The notes: a model not told the origin generated them from the sequence alone. Counted from the stretch's first letter, positions 1 to 11,602 are shown. The stretch is 64,000 bases of DNA from Xenopus tropicalis (GCF_000004195.4 NC_030678.2:36375701-36439700); one strand, 5' to 3'. Numbers and translations: made by a program.

Positions 1-311
1 GTATCCTTAAAGAAATACAGACACCAGAAATGAAACCTATTTTACATAAATCATAACATTGTCTTTGCATGCTGTTTATTCACTGTATATAATATACATT
101 AATAGCTCTTAACTCTTAAAACTATCTGTATTATTTATCATCAGAAAGGGAAATCTTGTTGCCTCATGGTGGATATCTTTAAGGCAACTGCGATATTTGC
201 AGTATAGGTTTGACTATACCATTTTTATATAAAAATACAATATACAGTTAGAAGACTTCGAGGTGCAAATGTCTGGTTGAGGTAACGCTGGCAATGCTTT
301 AGTATAAACTA

Positions 312-524
312 TATAGGCAAGGGACCTGTTATACAGAATGCTCAGGACCTTTGGTTTTCCAGATAGATCTTCCAGATGGATCTGCATACCTTAAGTTTGC
401 TAAAAAATCATGAAATAAACCCAACAGGATATTTTGCTTCCAATAAGGAGTAATTATATCTTAGAATCAGGTACAAGATATAATGATTGAGAAAAAGAAA
501 CTTTCTGGATAACAGATCCTATAA
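312..524. mobile_element. degraded MITE, CAGGTATGGGA family
   Basis: This is a partial, diverged copy of the family seen intact at 5905-6224. It shares the block starting gggacctgttatacagaatg, the segment with aataaacccaacaggat and the terminal ctggataacagatcc. Its left and right ends have decayed. Confidence 0.7.
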
Positions 525-1534
525 CATTATCATGTAAAAGCTGAAAAACATCCATGGAATATCCTGATTTTGTCCTAGTCTGTATACTGTCTAGAGAGAG
601 AAATTTGCTATATATATTTCTCGTTCTTCTTTAGGAAAGAAAGCAGCCAATTCCTTTTTTTCCATGGAAGTAAAGTCCCATGTTAAAGTGATTTCATGGG
701 CATATTACTAAGTGTTAGCAAAACCAGAACAGACACCCACTCCCCTCAATAAAACTCTTTCTCGCTTCCTCTTGGGACTAATGATTTTCTAATGTCGAGC
801 AGCTGGCTTGTATATGTCACTCGCTGGTCATAGCGCAAGATATGTCTTTAACATTTCTAAGTGGTAGAAAACGTGTCTTTAGCATAGCTGTGAGACTCAA
901 GGTCTGAAGGTCAGGATGATTAAAGATAAAAAGGCTCGCCCTTGCCATAACAAACTCAGGATTCTCATGCAAATTGCTAGTGAGCCTTTATAAAAATAGT
1001 TTCATTTTAGTGTATTCTGGGTTGATTTTTTAAGGCAACAATTACCACATTTCAGAAGTTATTTTATAATTAGTGAAAAGTAATCCAGTAGAATTGCTTT
1101 TTTAAACATTAAACATCATTCACGGTCTGTGGATCAGTGAAGCTTACAGTGCCTATCATGTTCACACATACTATAGTCAGTTTTAAGAAGCAATTTCCTC
1201 AATTTAAACACAGTGTAAGGTGCTATATTGGTATATAATGGCACACATTAAAACTCCATACAAAAACTCCTGTGCTAATCTGGAGCTGTGTGCCAAAGTG
1301 CCAGTTGTGCAACTGAGCCAAATACCTTACTTCTGTACAGGGCTACAGGCCATTCATGCCAGTATTACTATAATTTAGAATCTAATATCTGTTATCTGCC
1401 TCCCCACCAAGCTACCAATGCACCAAGAGGGTATGTCCTGAGTGCCACTTTTTGTCCATATCCCAAGTACACAGAGAGTTTCTTTGTTTCCCAAATGTAA
1501 GCATTTGTACTGTTAGGTCAAAGTAAATGTTTGT

Positions 1535-1690
1535 AGATTGTAAGCTCTTTTGGGCAGGGCTCTCTTCACCTCTTGTATCAGTTATTGATTGCTTTATATG
1601 TTACTCTGTATGCCCAATGTATGAAACCTACTTATTGTACAGCGCTGCGGAATATGTTGGAGCTTAAATAAATGTTAATAATAATAATGT
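1535..1690 (+). mobile_element. SINE-like 3' tail
   Basis: The segment runs from agattgtaagctc through gcgctgcggaatatgttgg to an (AAT)n-type tail. This is the 3' half of the short interspersed repeat whose 5' half is seen at 1758-1990. The tRNA-like head is absent. Confidence 0.55.
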
Positions 1691-1757
1691 TAATAATGTC
1701 GGTGATATCATCATTATTATTATTCATATCATTACTGCACAATAGATGGATGTATAC

Positions 1758-1990
1758 ATGGTGGCTCAGTGGGTAGCAGTCTTCCTTGCAGCACTGGGGT
1801 CCTGAGTTCCATCCCAGCCTGGGCACTATCTGCATGGAGTTTGTATGTGTCCTGACTTCAATCCCAGCCATGTCTGCTTGAAAACCCTCTGGGTACTCTG
1901 GCTTCCTTCTACAATCCAAAAATATACAGGCAGGCTAATTAGCTTCTGACCATAGTGTGTATAAATGTGACAGAGACCTTAGACTGTAAG
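1758..1990 (+). mobile_element. SINE-like element with tRNA-like head
   Basis: The head ggtggctcagtgggtagca resembles a pol III A box and gagttccatccc resembles a B box. The body contains the segment near acaatccaaaaatatacagg also found, inverted, at 30205-30529. It is a diverged tRNA-derived-type SINE. It could also be an older vertebrate repeat of similar layout. Confidence 0.55.
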
Positions 1991-4622
1991 GAAAGGGGGT
2001 GTAGCAAGGTGACGGCAAATTGCCCAGGGCACCAGATTACATAACCCATACAAGAATTAAATAGGTCCTGCTCTGTTTAAATGATGAGAAGACCCTTCCT
2101 TGCCTACTGTACTCCTAATGGAGTAGATGAAAGTGGAAACTTATGTAAGAGTTCCAACTGTGCAAACACTGCATGGCACTGAATCTTCTCTTCCTGCCCT
2201 GTGTTGGACACACTGGGAGTGATAAAAAGTGGGGTTGTGAATCCATTAGTGGAGGATCATTGGTGGAATATAATAAATAGATTTTGTGATTATAGGGCAA
2301 AAGAGTGACAGAAGGACTTTAATTTGATAACGTGTAGTATATCATCCACCCAGTCTAAGCCTGAGACATAATTCATGTGGCGAAAGGTACCTTATATGTA
2401 TGTGATATTCTCATGCTGAATCCTGGGCGCTCTGGGTTTAGAGGAGGAGAAGGAATGAAGGAACCTAGACTAAAAATGTGGTTACATGGGGATGGGTTGT
2501 AATTTAACATACATCGGTCTGCCGGTTGTGTGAATAGACAGTAACCCAATGCTAGTCCTAATAATACATACCTGGCTTACATTTTACTTGCACTTTAATA
2601 TGTTCCTCCAAACAATAACTTATCCTCAATAGAACTATAATGATATGTTGACATAAAATAAATGCCCTTTTCTGTTGTTTGTAATACTGATTACACAATT
2701 ACTTAAGTAAAACAGAAATAGTTAAATAACTGATGAGCTATATTAGTCACCGTAGACAGAAATAATTGTTACTTCTCTTTGTATCTCATCAATCCCCCAC
2801 CCCACATCTGTTGCGCTAAGAATAAGACCTTTAGCTCTGTAATGGAGGGTTGGTTACCTTAAAAACGCATAGAGGCCACAGTGATTATTTTGCTTATTTG
2901 ACTATTGCAGTGAGTGTGGGAATGCTAACAAGCTAATTAGGCACCACAGAAACACCCAGGTGCAAGTTAAAGTGATAGAATGCCTGACATCATGCTTTTC
3001 TTCAATGCTTTCAACTTGCGAGTCTCTTTGTTCTCAGTGTAGGAGTGACACTCCTTGGCCGAGCTATTTTTTGCTCTGAGTGAGCCTCACATTCTTTTTG
3101 TGACTGTATTATAGCATATCAAATTAACCGTAGACGCATTCTATAAATGGAAACTCTCAGAGTCATTACTAGCAAATTGGTTGCTAAACTTAACTCCCTC
3201 GTGTGCATTTATTGCATAGAGAGACTTAGACGGAAGAAAGAGAAAGAAAAAGAGAGACAGTGAGAGCAAGAAAGGGACATGCCCTGCTAATATATATCAC
3301 AATGAGAAGAGATCCTCTTATGATGTAGACAGGAACAGGAAAACAAAAACATTTACACAGTCATAATTGGCTATTGATGTTTCTTAAAGGTTATTTCAGT
3401 TAACAGGATAATGGTGCTGCTGACGTCAATAGTCTTTAGCGCCAGGTCAAGAAGGGGAAGATTTCATGTGATATGCTTTTGAGTACGTTCGACTCACATT
3501 CATTTAATGATTTTTTCAAAATAATATGGTGAAATCTTTTTTTTTTTTCTAATCCTCGTTAGCCTTCTCCCATATCTAGTGATGACTTCAGTGCTCATTC
3601 TTTATAATAAGCATAAGATCCTCCGGCTTATAGTTGGCCTGAGAGAGCTGATGTCATTAATCAGTGGGAAGCGCGAGTGTGGTCTGCTTTTAGCATTTTC
3701 TACCTGTTAGTGACAGGGTGATGGGTGCTGGTTTATTGCATGAGACTGGGATGGTTTTGATATCCACTGCTTGTCAAGAGACATTTGTAACCTTAGTAAA
3801 TGTAGGGGAATGGGAAGTAGCACTATAGCATTGCGCTAGTTTACCAAGAATAGTGTAGTACTGCAGAATATATTGCTATTAAACTATTTTTAGTAGGAAA
3901 ATAAGGCACAGAATAAGTATGAAGACGTGAATAACTACATTCTCCTTCTGCATGAGTGCATTTCTTTGTATCGGTGACACTAGTTGGATTGCAGGCCTTG
4001 GAGGAGATTGGCTGGAATATTCTTGAATATTACCCATAGAAACTGTAACTGTACTCTTTTGTATGCACAAGTTAATAGTGTATTTCCTTTTATTAAATAT
4101 GGGGAATATCACAGATAAGGCAAGGTTAATAATCATATTAATATGAATGGAAACATGCCAAACAAGAATAATAGGTGTACAAATTGATCTACATGTTTGC
4201 ACTTTACTGTGTTTTTATGCAGGGCCAGGCAAGTAGTATTAAAACCCAAGGCAATACTAGCTGCCACACACCTTGCTAACCAGTTAAACCCATCTTCCTG
4301 ACTGAGCCTCACTTCCTCCTCACTAGTAGATGGCTTTTGATCTTGGAATTGTGCCCCACCTGGGCACCGTGCCAAAGACATATGCCTGTCTGCCTAGCCC
4401 TAGTTCTAGCCCTGGTGAATGAAAGATTTCTTATTTGAAGCAGTAGGTCACTGTAACTGTAGTAAAATACAGAGCATTGGGTGTATTTCCCACTAGTTAG
4501 AGATGTTGACTACATGTATGGGATCATTTATCAGGAGCACTAACTGCTACTTACTTTTGATAGAGGTTAGTAGACCAACAGCAAACTTTGCACCTTTTAT
4601 TATAGTTGCCCTATATTAGTAC

Positions 4623-4892
4623 GTAGTGATGAGCAAATCTGTCCCATAAAAAATTCATTAAACACATTGAAGTGAATGGAGTTTTATTTTATGGCCAGCT
4701 TTTTGCATGCAGTGACTTTTTCACACCAGGATACTTTGGAGTCTATGGGCATTTTATAAGGGGCATTTTATAAGGGGCATTTTATAGGGGGCATTTTTTG
4801 TGATGAACATTTTTGCTGCAAAATTTTTTCCACCACTGGTAAAATGCAGAATATTCACACGTGGTGCAAAATTTTGCTCATCAATAGTAGTA
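4623..4892. mobile_element. hAT-like MITE (TAGTGATG ends)
   Basis: The element begins TAGTGATGAGC and ends GCTCATCAATA. It is flanked by an imperfect 8-bp duplication (TTAGTACG / GTAGTACA). An 8-bp target and 5'-TAGTG termini fit the hAT superfamily. Related copies lie at 39163-39420 and 48239-48474. A 14-bp tandem repeat has grown inside it. Confidence 0.6.
4747..4799. repeat. 14-bp tandem repeat
   Basis: The unit gggcattttataag is repeated about 3.8 times (starts at 4747, 4761, 4775 and 4789). The last unit has decayed. It sits inside the MITE at 4623-4892. Confidence 0.9.
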
Positions 4893-5159
4893 CAGCTTTG
4901 TGCCCAGAATTCTTTGTGGGTCTGACTGATTGTGCAATCACAGATCTTCATTGCTTGACTTGGTACAGTAGGCAATTATTGGGCCCCATAACACAGCCAT
5001 AGTGGAGGCCACAATTTACACCTCCTTCACAATGATATTATCATTACCAAATATGGTGCTACGGATTTGAAGCGGGGTTGCATGGGGTCAGTGCTCTGCA
5101 GTTAGGGAATTAACTGCTTTGCTTTATTTGAACTTTGACAATAATGTTCCCTTTTATAG

Positions 5160-5365
5160 ATCCTTCGCCTCCACCAGCTCCAACAAATCTCAGGATCTCC
5201 AATTTAACTACAAACAATGAGGGGACTGTGTCCGTTAGGATCACATGGGATCTCCCAGAGGAGCCGGATATCCCTGTGCACCATTATAAAGTCTTCTGGA
5301 GTTGGACAGCTAACAGGAAATCTGTCGTCCCAGCTAAAAAGAAAAGGAGAAAGACAACAGAAGGG
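5160..5365 (+). CDS. anos1: anos1 (anosmin-1) exon, human exon 7 equivalent: FnIII-2, first part
   Basis: Anosmin-1 is a secreted extracellular-matrix glycoprotein that binds heparan sulfate and FGFR1 and guides GnRH and olfactory neurons; its loss causes X-linked Kallmann syndrome. The exon follows a polypyrimidine-AG at 5158-5159 and ends at a GT donor (5366). It enters with two bases of a split Asp codon and leaves in phase 0. It encodes residues 1-69 of the 393 visible. These include a proline-rich start, an N-glycosylation sequon (NLT, residue 15), the FnIII core Trp at residue 30 in ITWDL, the block [16 protein letters not shown], and the basic cluster KKKRRK (60-65), a likely heparan-sulfate contact. 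From recall the match to human anosmin-1 is close. If unspliced, the frame stops 8 codons past the donor. Confidence 0.96.
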
Positions 5366-5779
5366 GTAAAGGAAAATGGGTGTTTGTGAGATGAATAATA
5401 TGAAATAAGTCTGCTTTGCTCCATGTAGAGGCTCACTTCATATCTTTTAACACAGTGATGTCCAATTTATTACAAGTTGTGAGCCGATTAATCCCATACC
5501 AAGCGTTCAAGGGCCAGATTATATTTAAATTATGGTGCCATAGAATGAAGTCTATAGAATCAGTCTCCTTTCTGGTGGATTTTATACTATAAATACAATG
5601 TAGCTATAATATCATTCATGGCTGGTGTCACTATAGGTGACTTTCTATTGAGTGTTGTCATTTAGACATACAGTATATACCTCCCATAGCCCTTTAACAC
5701 AGAACCATAGCACAAAGGTGACAAATATACTTCACATTTATTTCAATTTCATAATAAATCCTAAAATAGAAGAAGGACC

Positions 5780-5872
5780 TTAATGGGCACCTATCACCTA
5801 AAAATAGTTTCCTCTGACAGAGGTTCAGACTAACAGAGCCCACACAATTTTTAGGTGATAGGTGCCCTTTAA
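5780..5872. mobile_element. 93-bp TTAA mini-MITE
   Basis: TTAA stands at both ends. The inner arms GGGCACCTATCACCTAAAAAT and its reverse complement are nearly perfect over about 21 bp. The element is almost all terminal repeat with a short loop. The TTAA target suggests a piggyBac- or Kolobok-type (Xenopus T2-like) transposase. Confidence 0.75.
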
Positions 5873-5904
5873 CATTAAGTAACCATTAAATGCTGGCTAT
5901 AGAG

Positions 5905-6224
5905 TACAGGTATGGGACCCGTTATACAGAATGCTCTGGACCTGGGGCTTTCCGGATAAGGGATCTTTACGTAATTTGAATCTCCATACCCTAAGTCTAC
6001 TAAAACATCATTTAAACCCAATAGGATTGTTTTGCCTCCAATAAGGATTAATTATATCTTAGTTGGGATCAAGTACAAGGTACTGTTTTATTATTACACA
6101 GAAAAAGGAAATCATTTTTAAAAATTAGAATTATTTGCTTATAATGGAGTCTATGGGAGATGGCTTTTCTGTAATTTGGAACTTCTGGATAACGGGTTTC
6201 CAGATAAGGGATCCTATACCTGTA
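5905..6224. mobile_element. MITE, CAGGTATGGGA family, TA-flanked
   Basis: The element begins TACAGGTATGGGA and ends in the inverted TATACCTGTA, with subterminal inverted blocks (ggataagggatc / ggataacggg types). The ends read TA|CAG...CTG|TA, as expected for a TA target (Tc1/mariner-like). It is non-coding. Siblings lie at 14405, 17603 and 42042. Confidence 0.8.
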
Positions 6225-6810
6225 TAATAAAGCCTTGGAGAGCACAGTCTTCTTCAACATAATTGATTAAATATACGAATAAATATTTATAATTACAGTG
6301 TAAATGATAATAATAGTAGTAAAAATCCAATCCATGAAGGTAGTATATGTGTATGTGTGGGATTTTGTTGGTCAGGTTACTTCCTGACCCTCTGTACATG
6401 GTAGCTATGTGCTATGTGCTTTTTTAAAGATCGGCTTGGATCTGGAGTAATGAATTCTCTAGTGGGAAGTTTTATTACGTGCTTACCATAGAATTTTTTT
6501 CTTCTAGAGGCAGACGAGTGGCTTAATACATTCCCTTATATGTGTGGGTGCACATTTTAGTTAGTCATAGTGATGTAATGCCACAAGAAGGTGAACTCTT
6601 TGCTACTACATTTGTTATACACTAATAGGCTTTAGAAAATCAAAAGAATAGCGATGGAAATCCCTAAATCCACGCATTGTAAAGATCGGGACAATTGGGA
6701 CTAAAGGGAAAGCTTACCTTAAAAAAACAAAACAGACTTTCAGTAATTACTAAAGAAATGTGTCATCCCTGCCGTACTTCTTTTGATGTCTGCTGCATCC
6801 GTCTTGTGAT

Positions 6811-6830
6811 TTTTTTTTTTTTTTTTTTTT
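6811..6830 (+). repeat. poly(T) tract
   Basis: This is an uninterrupted run of T of about 20 bases within intron 7, followed by AAAG. It is not near a splice site. Confidence 0.9.
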
Positions 6831-7154
6831 AAAGAAAATCAGTTTACATAGCAAGTACAGCCACCTTCAGTTCCGCTGTCCTAGAATTTGTTTATGACAG
6901 TTGTTACCCCTCATTAAATATATTATGATGCCATCATTAGTCAAAGGCAACATCAAAGAGGAAATGATATCCACTGATTCTTCCGCACAAGTTCCAAGTA
7001 ATACAAACAGGGAGAGGAGTAGGCTCACTTTATGCTTTTGTTCATTAGTGCTTGCCTTAAAGCAAGCCTAGCAGTGCAGTCACTGGATTTCTGCGTCTCT
7101 TTGAACTGAAACATTCTTTTCTCACTGTATCTTTATTTTTGTGGCTGATTGTAG

Positions 7155-7299
7155 TCTCAGAACTCTGTGGCTTTGGACGGTCTCCAAGCAAATAGCAACT
7201 ACATGGTTGAGCTGCAAGCCATCACCTATTGGGGACAAGTGCGCCTGAAAAGTGGCAAGGTCTCACTCTACTTTTCCACCAGCCCCCCAAGCACAAGCT
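7155..7299 (+). CDS. anos1: anos1 exon 8 equivalent: FnIII-2, second part
   Basis: This exon encodes residues 70-117 and the first base of Leu118 (phase 0 in, phase 1 out). It supplies the back half of FnIII domain 2: NSVALDGL, then [13 protein letters not shown] and a run ending KVSLYFSTS. The QAITYWGQ block is a recognisable anosmin-1 signature. The donor is GTAAGTA at 7300. I chose 7155 as the start (after gattgtag) because it keeps two extra codons, Ser-Gln, where the human protein also has two residues before Asn-Ser. A second AG at 7159-7160 would remove just these two codons in frame. Confidence 0.95.
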
Positions 7300-8806
7300 G
7301 TAAGTACTGATAATCTGGCATCATGGATCATATCTGATTTTAATGACGAGGGATAAATATTTATTTGCATTAGTGTACCTGATGCCTTATTGATTTGTTT
7401 CTTTGCACTGCATATCTCAGTAGACCCAATGGAAGTAATTGTATAAAAGGTGCTAACTTGCTAATGGTCTAGTAACCCATAATGACCAATCAACAGGTAG
7501 CATGTATTGGTTTTTAGACATCTAATTGGTTGTTGTGGGATACTAGACCTAGGCAAATTTGCTTACTCTTAAGGTGTCCAAAACTTGTTAAATAATCACA
7601 TTTCTATCTATTTTCTATCTGTTTAAGTGTTTTATCCATATAAACGGACAAGAGAGCTTATATGCTTATATAGCCCTAATGACTTACCTCTTACCTTAGG
7701 CCAGCACAGCTCCTCAGGCCTTCTCAAAAGTGCAGCAGCCTGGGCTTTATTTTGGTAGAGCAGGCTGACTGAAAAACAGGGGCAAGATACCTACTACCCA
7801 CCCTGCAGACAACTAAACCACTACCTACTGGGTTTAAAACACTTGTTAATTGTAATATATGTATATAGCACTTAACAATGTTTTCTTAAAGGACAAGGCA
7901 AGTCTGAGTCACTGGGGCAGTTGCTGTTCTGCAGTAAGGGCTCCCACAATCTTCCTTCAACTTCTCTGTCATGCCCTGCATCTTATTGGCACAGTATAGA
8001 ATGTTATGCTGTGTCTTAAGGAGGAACATAGGGCTGTCACCTGGCAAGTATTTCACCAGCCTAGCTGGTCAGTGTTACAAATGTAGTGGCCCCCAAAACC
8101 TTCTTCCAGCTCAGGCATATACTCCATGCTCCATAAATGTCTGCTATACAGCCCCCAAGTTGCCTCCATCCCCCTTTGCATCATTGCCCCTTCCTTTATG
8201 GGATTGTTCTGCCCAAGGGCCTGCCCCTCTCAGAGTGACTGGAATTTTTAAACTGCAGAAAGGTGGCAACATAAGTGGTACATGGGGGAAGATGGCAGCA
8301 GCCTACTCTGCACAATAACACCCTAGCTGGAGGGCTATAAAAGAGGAGGAGGAGTGTTGGCCTGGGTTAGGAGGCAAGCAAGTAGAGACACTGGGGGGTG
8401 CCCAACAAACTGGCAGGGCCAGAACTAGGGGTAGGCAGAAGAGGCATGGCAACGATGGGGTTCCAGGCATATATGTCTGCTGCCTGCCTTCCCCCTACTC
8501 TGGGCCCTTATCCCTCACTGCCCCCTCAACACTAGTACCTGTCCCCTGCCATGTACCCGCATGCTTTCCCCCACTGCTAGGCCTGGCACCGCCAACTGGC
8601 ACCAACCTTCAGTGTCTCAGGCTTTTCCTTATCTTTTAAGAAAAGATTGTTAAACTCCATATACAAATATTAAGTGTTCTAAACTGTTCAGCAAAGGCCA
8701 CTGGTGCAGAAATTGAGAAATCTCTGTTGTGGTGTTAATTGTTGATATAATATTCATATCATTGAAGTTGAATGTATTTTCAGTAAATTCTTATTTTTTT
8801 CCGCAG
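7300..8806 (+). other. anos1: anos1 intron 8
   Basis: This is a GT-AG intron with a T-rich acceptor tract (ttattttttt ccgcag). A stretch near 7470-7560 resembles fragments of the small MITE family also at 45250 (aatcaacaggtagcat). Around 7970-8620 the sequence is relatively GC-rich with no stop for 115 codons in one frame (7971-8318). That frame shows no domain or splice logic, so I read nothing coding in it. Confidence 0.9.
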
Positions 8807-8953
8807 TGGATCAAATATCAAAAATAAGCAAAATGAAGACCGATATATTAGCACCGCCCCAAAGGAAGCGAACTGCTCGCATGTTGGAAATCGGGGCTCC
8901 GTTCTACCAAGACAATCAACTGCAGGTCAAAGTATACTGGAAAAAGACTGAAG
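8807..8953 (+). CDS. anos1: anos1 exon 9 equivalent: linker and start of FnIII-3
   Basis: This exon encodes the end of Leu118, residues 119-166, and the first base of Asp167 (phase 1 to phase 1). The first half is a Lys/Arg-rich, poorly conserved linker ([10 protein letters not shown]...PPQRKRTAR) between FnIII-2 and FnIII-3. The second half is the strongly conserved [20 protein letters not shown] that opens FnIII-3. The acceptor is ttccgcag and the donor GTGAGG at 8954. The linker's basic character fits the family's heparan-sulfate binding, although the human sequence differs here. Confidence 0.95.
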
Positions 8954-9464
8954 GTGAGGAGACAGTTTATTTTGGAAATCCTAACATTAACAGATACATG
9001 CTGTTATCTTATTTGTTTAACCTTGTGCAGTTCTGTAGCAAAAACATTTCTTTTGCAACCATTTGTGGCTAAAACCTGGTGCCATCTGTTTTCAAATGGA
9101 AACAGGATTATGGTTATAAATCCATTATTTTTTTTTCTTTCTCCCTTTCGTTTAACCTTTTAGCTGACAGAGGGAAGTGTAAATCTCATTTTACTAACAA
9201 TTTCCCTTTATTCACAGGGAGCCTAACCTAGGAAACTGCCCACTATTTTCTATGTCATTGTTTATAAATCCTTTGCTATCATAAATTGAATGGAGCTCAT
9301 AATTACAAGTATGTGGACCAATCACAGGCATCTGTCAATGACTGAAAAACCAGAGAGATAAATAAACTTACTTTCTGGACAGCTTGGAATGAAAATTAGG
9401 GAATACATAGCTGAATAAATATACACATTCACAGTACTGCATGCGGGTTTAACTTGTCATTATT

Positions 9465-9590
9465 ACCCTGTTATTTATATAGCGCCAGCATGTTACGCAG
9501 TTCTCTACAGGGATGTTTATCATTTACATAAGTCCCTGCCCCAGTGGATCTTGCAGTATAAGGCCCCTAACACATTCACGCAACACACAT
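9465..9590 (-). mobile_element. SINE-like tail, inverted
   Basis: The segment from ttatttatatagcgccagca through agtccctgccccag is the reverse complement of the short-repeat tail type seen at 1535-1690 and related to 30205-30529. The 5' half is missing. Confidence 0.45.
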
Positions 9591-9946
9591 CACTTGTCTA
9601 AATACCTTAAGGTCTCTGCGAAACATACATTTTTTGGAACTCTGACTAATGGTGATGGTGAGAGTATAAAATGCTAGCATATGTGAATATAATACGCAAC
9701 ACAAGGCACCATCTTGGAATAGTCCATAACCAAATTATAGCATTTTATTTACAACTCTGTGGGCAATATGACAAGTCGCAGAAAACCGTTTGCAAAGAAA
9801 GAATTTACCCCCCACTGTAATAGGACTGGATTAAATTCCTGTTATTTGGTACTGAGAAAGAATTCAGAGGAACAAAGCCTATGTGTGCTATTCCCTTTAT
9901 TCAGTAATTTGTCAGTTCTGTATCTTTTGTTCAGCAAAGCTGAGTC

Positions 9947-10267
9947 TAAAGGTTCCCATACACGGGCCGATTCTAGCTGCCGATAACAGTCCCTTAGACC
10001 GATTCGGCAGCTAATCGGCCCGTGTATGGAGACTACTGATGGGCCTGCCCGACCGATGTCTGGCCTGAAATCGGCCAGATCTCGATTGGGCAGGTTAGAA
10101 AACCTAGTCGGATCGGGGACGGTCCCCGAAACTGACTGCCCCATTGCCGCCAATATAATTTGATCGTTTGGTCCCAGGGCCACCCATAGGTGGGGATATC
10201 GGTGAAGATCCGCTCGCTTGGCGATCTCGCCAAGCAAACGAATCTTAACGTGTATGGGCACCTTTAA
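9947..10267. mobile_element. hairpin-rich TTAA MITE, diverged copy
   Basis: The terminal inverted repeats begin TAAAGGTTCCCATACACGGG and end in CGTGTATGGGCACCTTTAA, which is TTAA-type. The inside carries the same series of short palindromes as the copy at 11218-11602 (gctgccgat...cggcagct, ggccagat, cggtcccc, cgcttggcga). Here some arms have decayed. The long minus-strand open frame across it is a by-product of GC-rich palindromes. Confidence 0.8.
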
Positions 10268-11217
10268 ACTACTGCATCTAACTGCGGATCTGAATGTCAT
10301 ATATTTGCCTGCCTGTGACCTAATGTATTGTATGGTACTTATTTACATAGCACCACAAATGTACGCAGTGCTTATTAAGGGGAGTGATAATGAAGAGTAA
10401 TTTGTTGCTTTCCTATTGTCACATCTAATCAGATTCTACAAATTACTCAGGCCAGCCATCAGATCTTAACAAGGTTAACTGTTAAATGTTCTTACTTAAA
10501 CAATTCAGGGCCAGTTTGGAATAAATTGCCTGTATCTGGCTGTTAGTAAACGGTCTAAATGGTAGACAATCCTATATGTCCTCAAAAATGTCAGGATGCT
10601 TTGTTAGATTTTCTAAGTAACAACCTTTGAAGAAGAATTATTGGAAACTTGGGACAATCCATGTTTTACTGAGCACAAATTCACTTTGAAATATGTTCTT
10701 CCCATATGTTTTCCTGGATATTCTGGTATCCCCCCATAGTTTAAAAACATACAGGCAAGTTAAATGACTCCTCATAAGCTTTGCTGTTGTGTGTTGTATG
10801 AATATGGCAGCAAATTTAGTAAGTTCCACTGGAAAAGGCACTAAATTACTTGTAAAAAGGTAATGTATATTTTGCTTGTTTTCTCAAGGTTTGTTGTAAT
10901 TATCTAAATAATAACAAATAAATTAAAAAAAAAGATCACAAAAAAAAGGTAATGTAGGATGGTAAAAGTTTTGCTCACCTTTATTTCAGGCAGTCCCATG
11001 AGGGTAAAGACATCTAAGTGCTTGTCCTGTTTTGCAGTTGGAAGGGTGCATTGTTTCCCTGTCCATGTCAAAAGTATTTTCATGGCAGTTTATTAGTTGG
11101 ACAAGGGTGTCAGGATTCCCCATGTCTTTAAAAGGGAAGCCACCATGTGCTTGGCCTCTTTCTTTGGACCCCACTTGCTGGAGGGGGTGGTTGGTGCCAA
11201 AAGAGCTTGAGGCAGAG

Positions 11218-11602
11218 TTAAGGCCCCCATACACGGGCCGATAGAAGCTGCCGATATCGGTCCCTTGGACCGATTCGGCAGCTAATCGGCCCGTGTATGG
11301 GCAGAAACGAGCGGCCTGGCCGACCGATATCTGGCCTGAAATTGGCCAGATATCGATCGGCCAGGTTAGAAAATCCAGTCGGATCGGGGACCGCATCGGC
11401 TCGTTGATGCGGTCCCCGAACCGACTGCCCATGGCCGCAAATGTAATCCGATCGTTTGGCCCCAGGGCCAAACGATCGGATTTTTTTTTAAAGCAGCTTG
11501 TTACCCGATATCGCCCACCCGTAGGTGGGGATATCGGGTAAAGATCCGCTCGCTTGGCGACATCGCCAAGCGAGCGGATCTTATAGTGTATGGGCACCTT
11601 TA
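11218..11602. mobile_element. hairpin-rich TTAA MITE with six consecutive hairpins
   Basis: The left end is TTAAGGCCCCCATACACGGG and the right end GTGTATGGGCACCTTTA. Between them six palindromes follow one another: 11227-11299, 11315-11365, 11376-11427, 11445-11482, 11503-11539 and 11541-11582. The last has perfect 20-bp arms and a 2-nt loop. There is no open frame with any known domain. It is a non-autonomous element of TTAA-target type. Confidence 0.85.

Larger units (their letters stand above)
1..5159 (+). other. anos1: anos1 intron (upstream of exon 7), 5' end outside window
   Basis: This is intronic sequence leading to the acceptor at 5158-5159. I see no coding exon in it. It holds a degraded TA-flanked MITE (312-524), two SINE-like pieces (1535-1690 and 1758-1990), a 14-bp tandem repeat inside a hAT-like MITE (4623-4892), and otherwise AT-rich unique sequence. 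The stretch around 2860-3060 is free of recognisable repeats and could hold conserved noncoding sequence, but nothing in it proves that. Confidence 0.75.
5366..7154 (+). other. anos1: anos1 intron 7
   Basis: This intron runs from a GTAAAG donor to an AG at 7153-7154. It contains a 93-bp TTAA mini-MITE (5780-5872), a full CAGGTATGGGA MITE (5905-6224) and a 20-nt T run (6811-6830). The rest shows no gene. Confidence 0.9.

Noticed and set aside
1758..1990. possible functional tRNA gene from the A-box and B-box-like words
   Set aside because: No cloverleaf can be drawn; the words belong to a SINE-like head with a long non-tRNA body.
7971..8318. 115-codon open frame in intron 8
   Set aside because: It is a GC-richer stretch with many Pro, Ser and Cys codons but no domain, no conserved start context and no splice signals. 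It lies wholly within an intron.
8806..9072. 88-codon frame extending past anos1 exon 9
   Set aside because: Only 8807-8953 is the exon. The rest reads through a GTGAGG donor into the intron and diverges from the anosmin-1 pattern.
9842..10300. 152-codon open frame on the minus strand
   Set aside because: It lies across the sibling hairpin MITE (9947-10267), for the same reason.
10986..11597. 203-codon open frame on the minus strand
   Set aside because: It spans the hairpin-rich MITE at 11218-11602 and its flank. The composition follows the palindromes, with no domain and no splice or promoter context.
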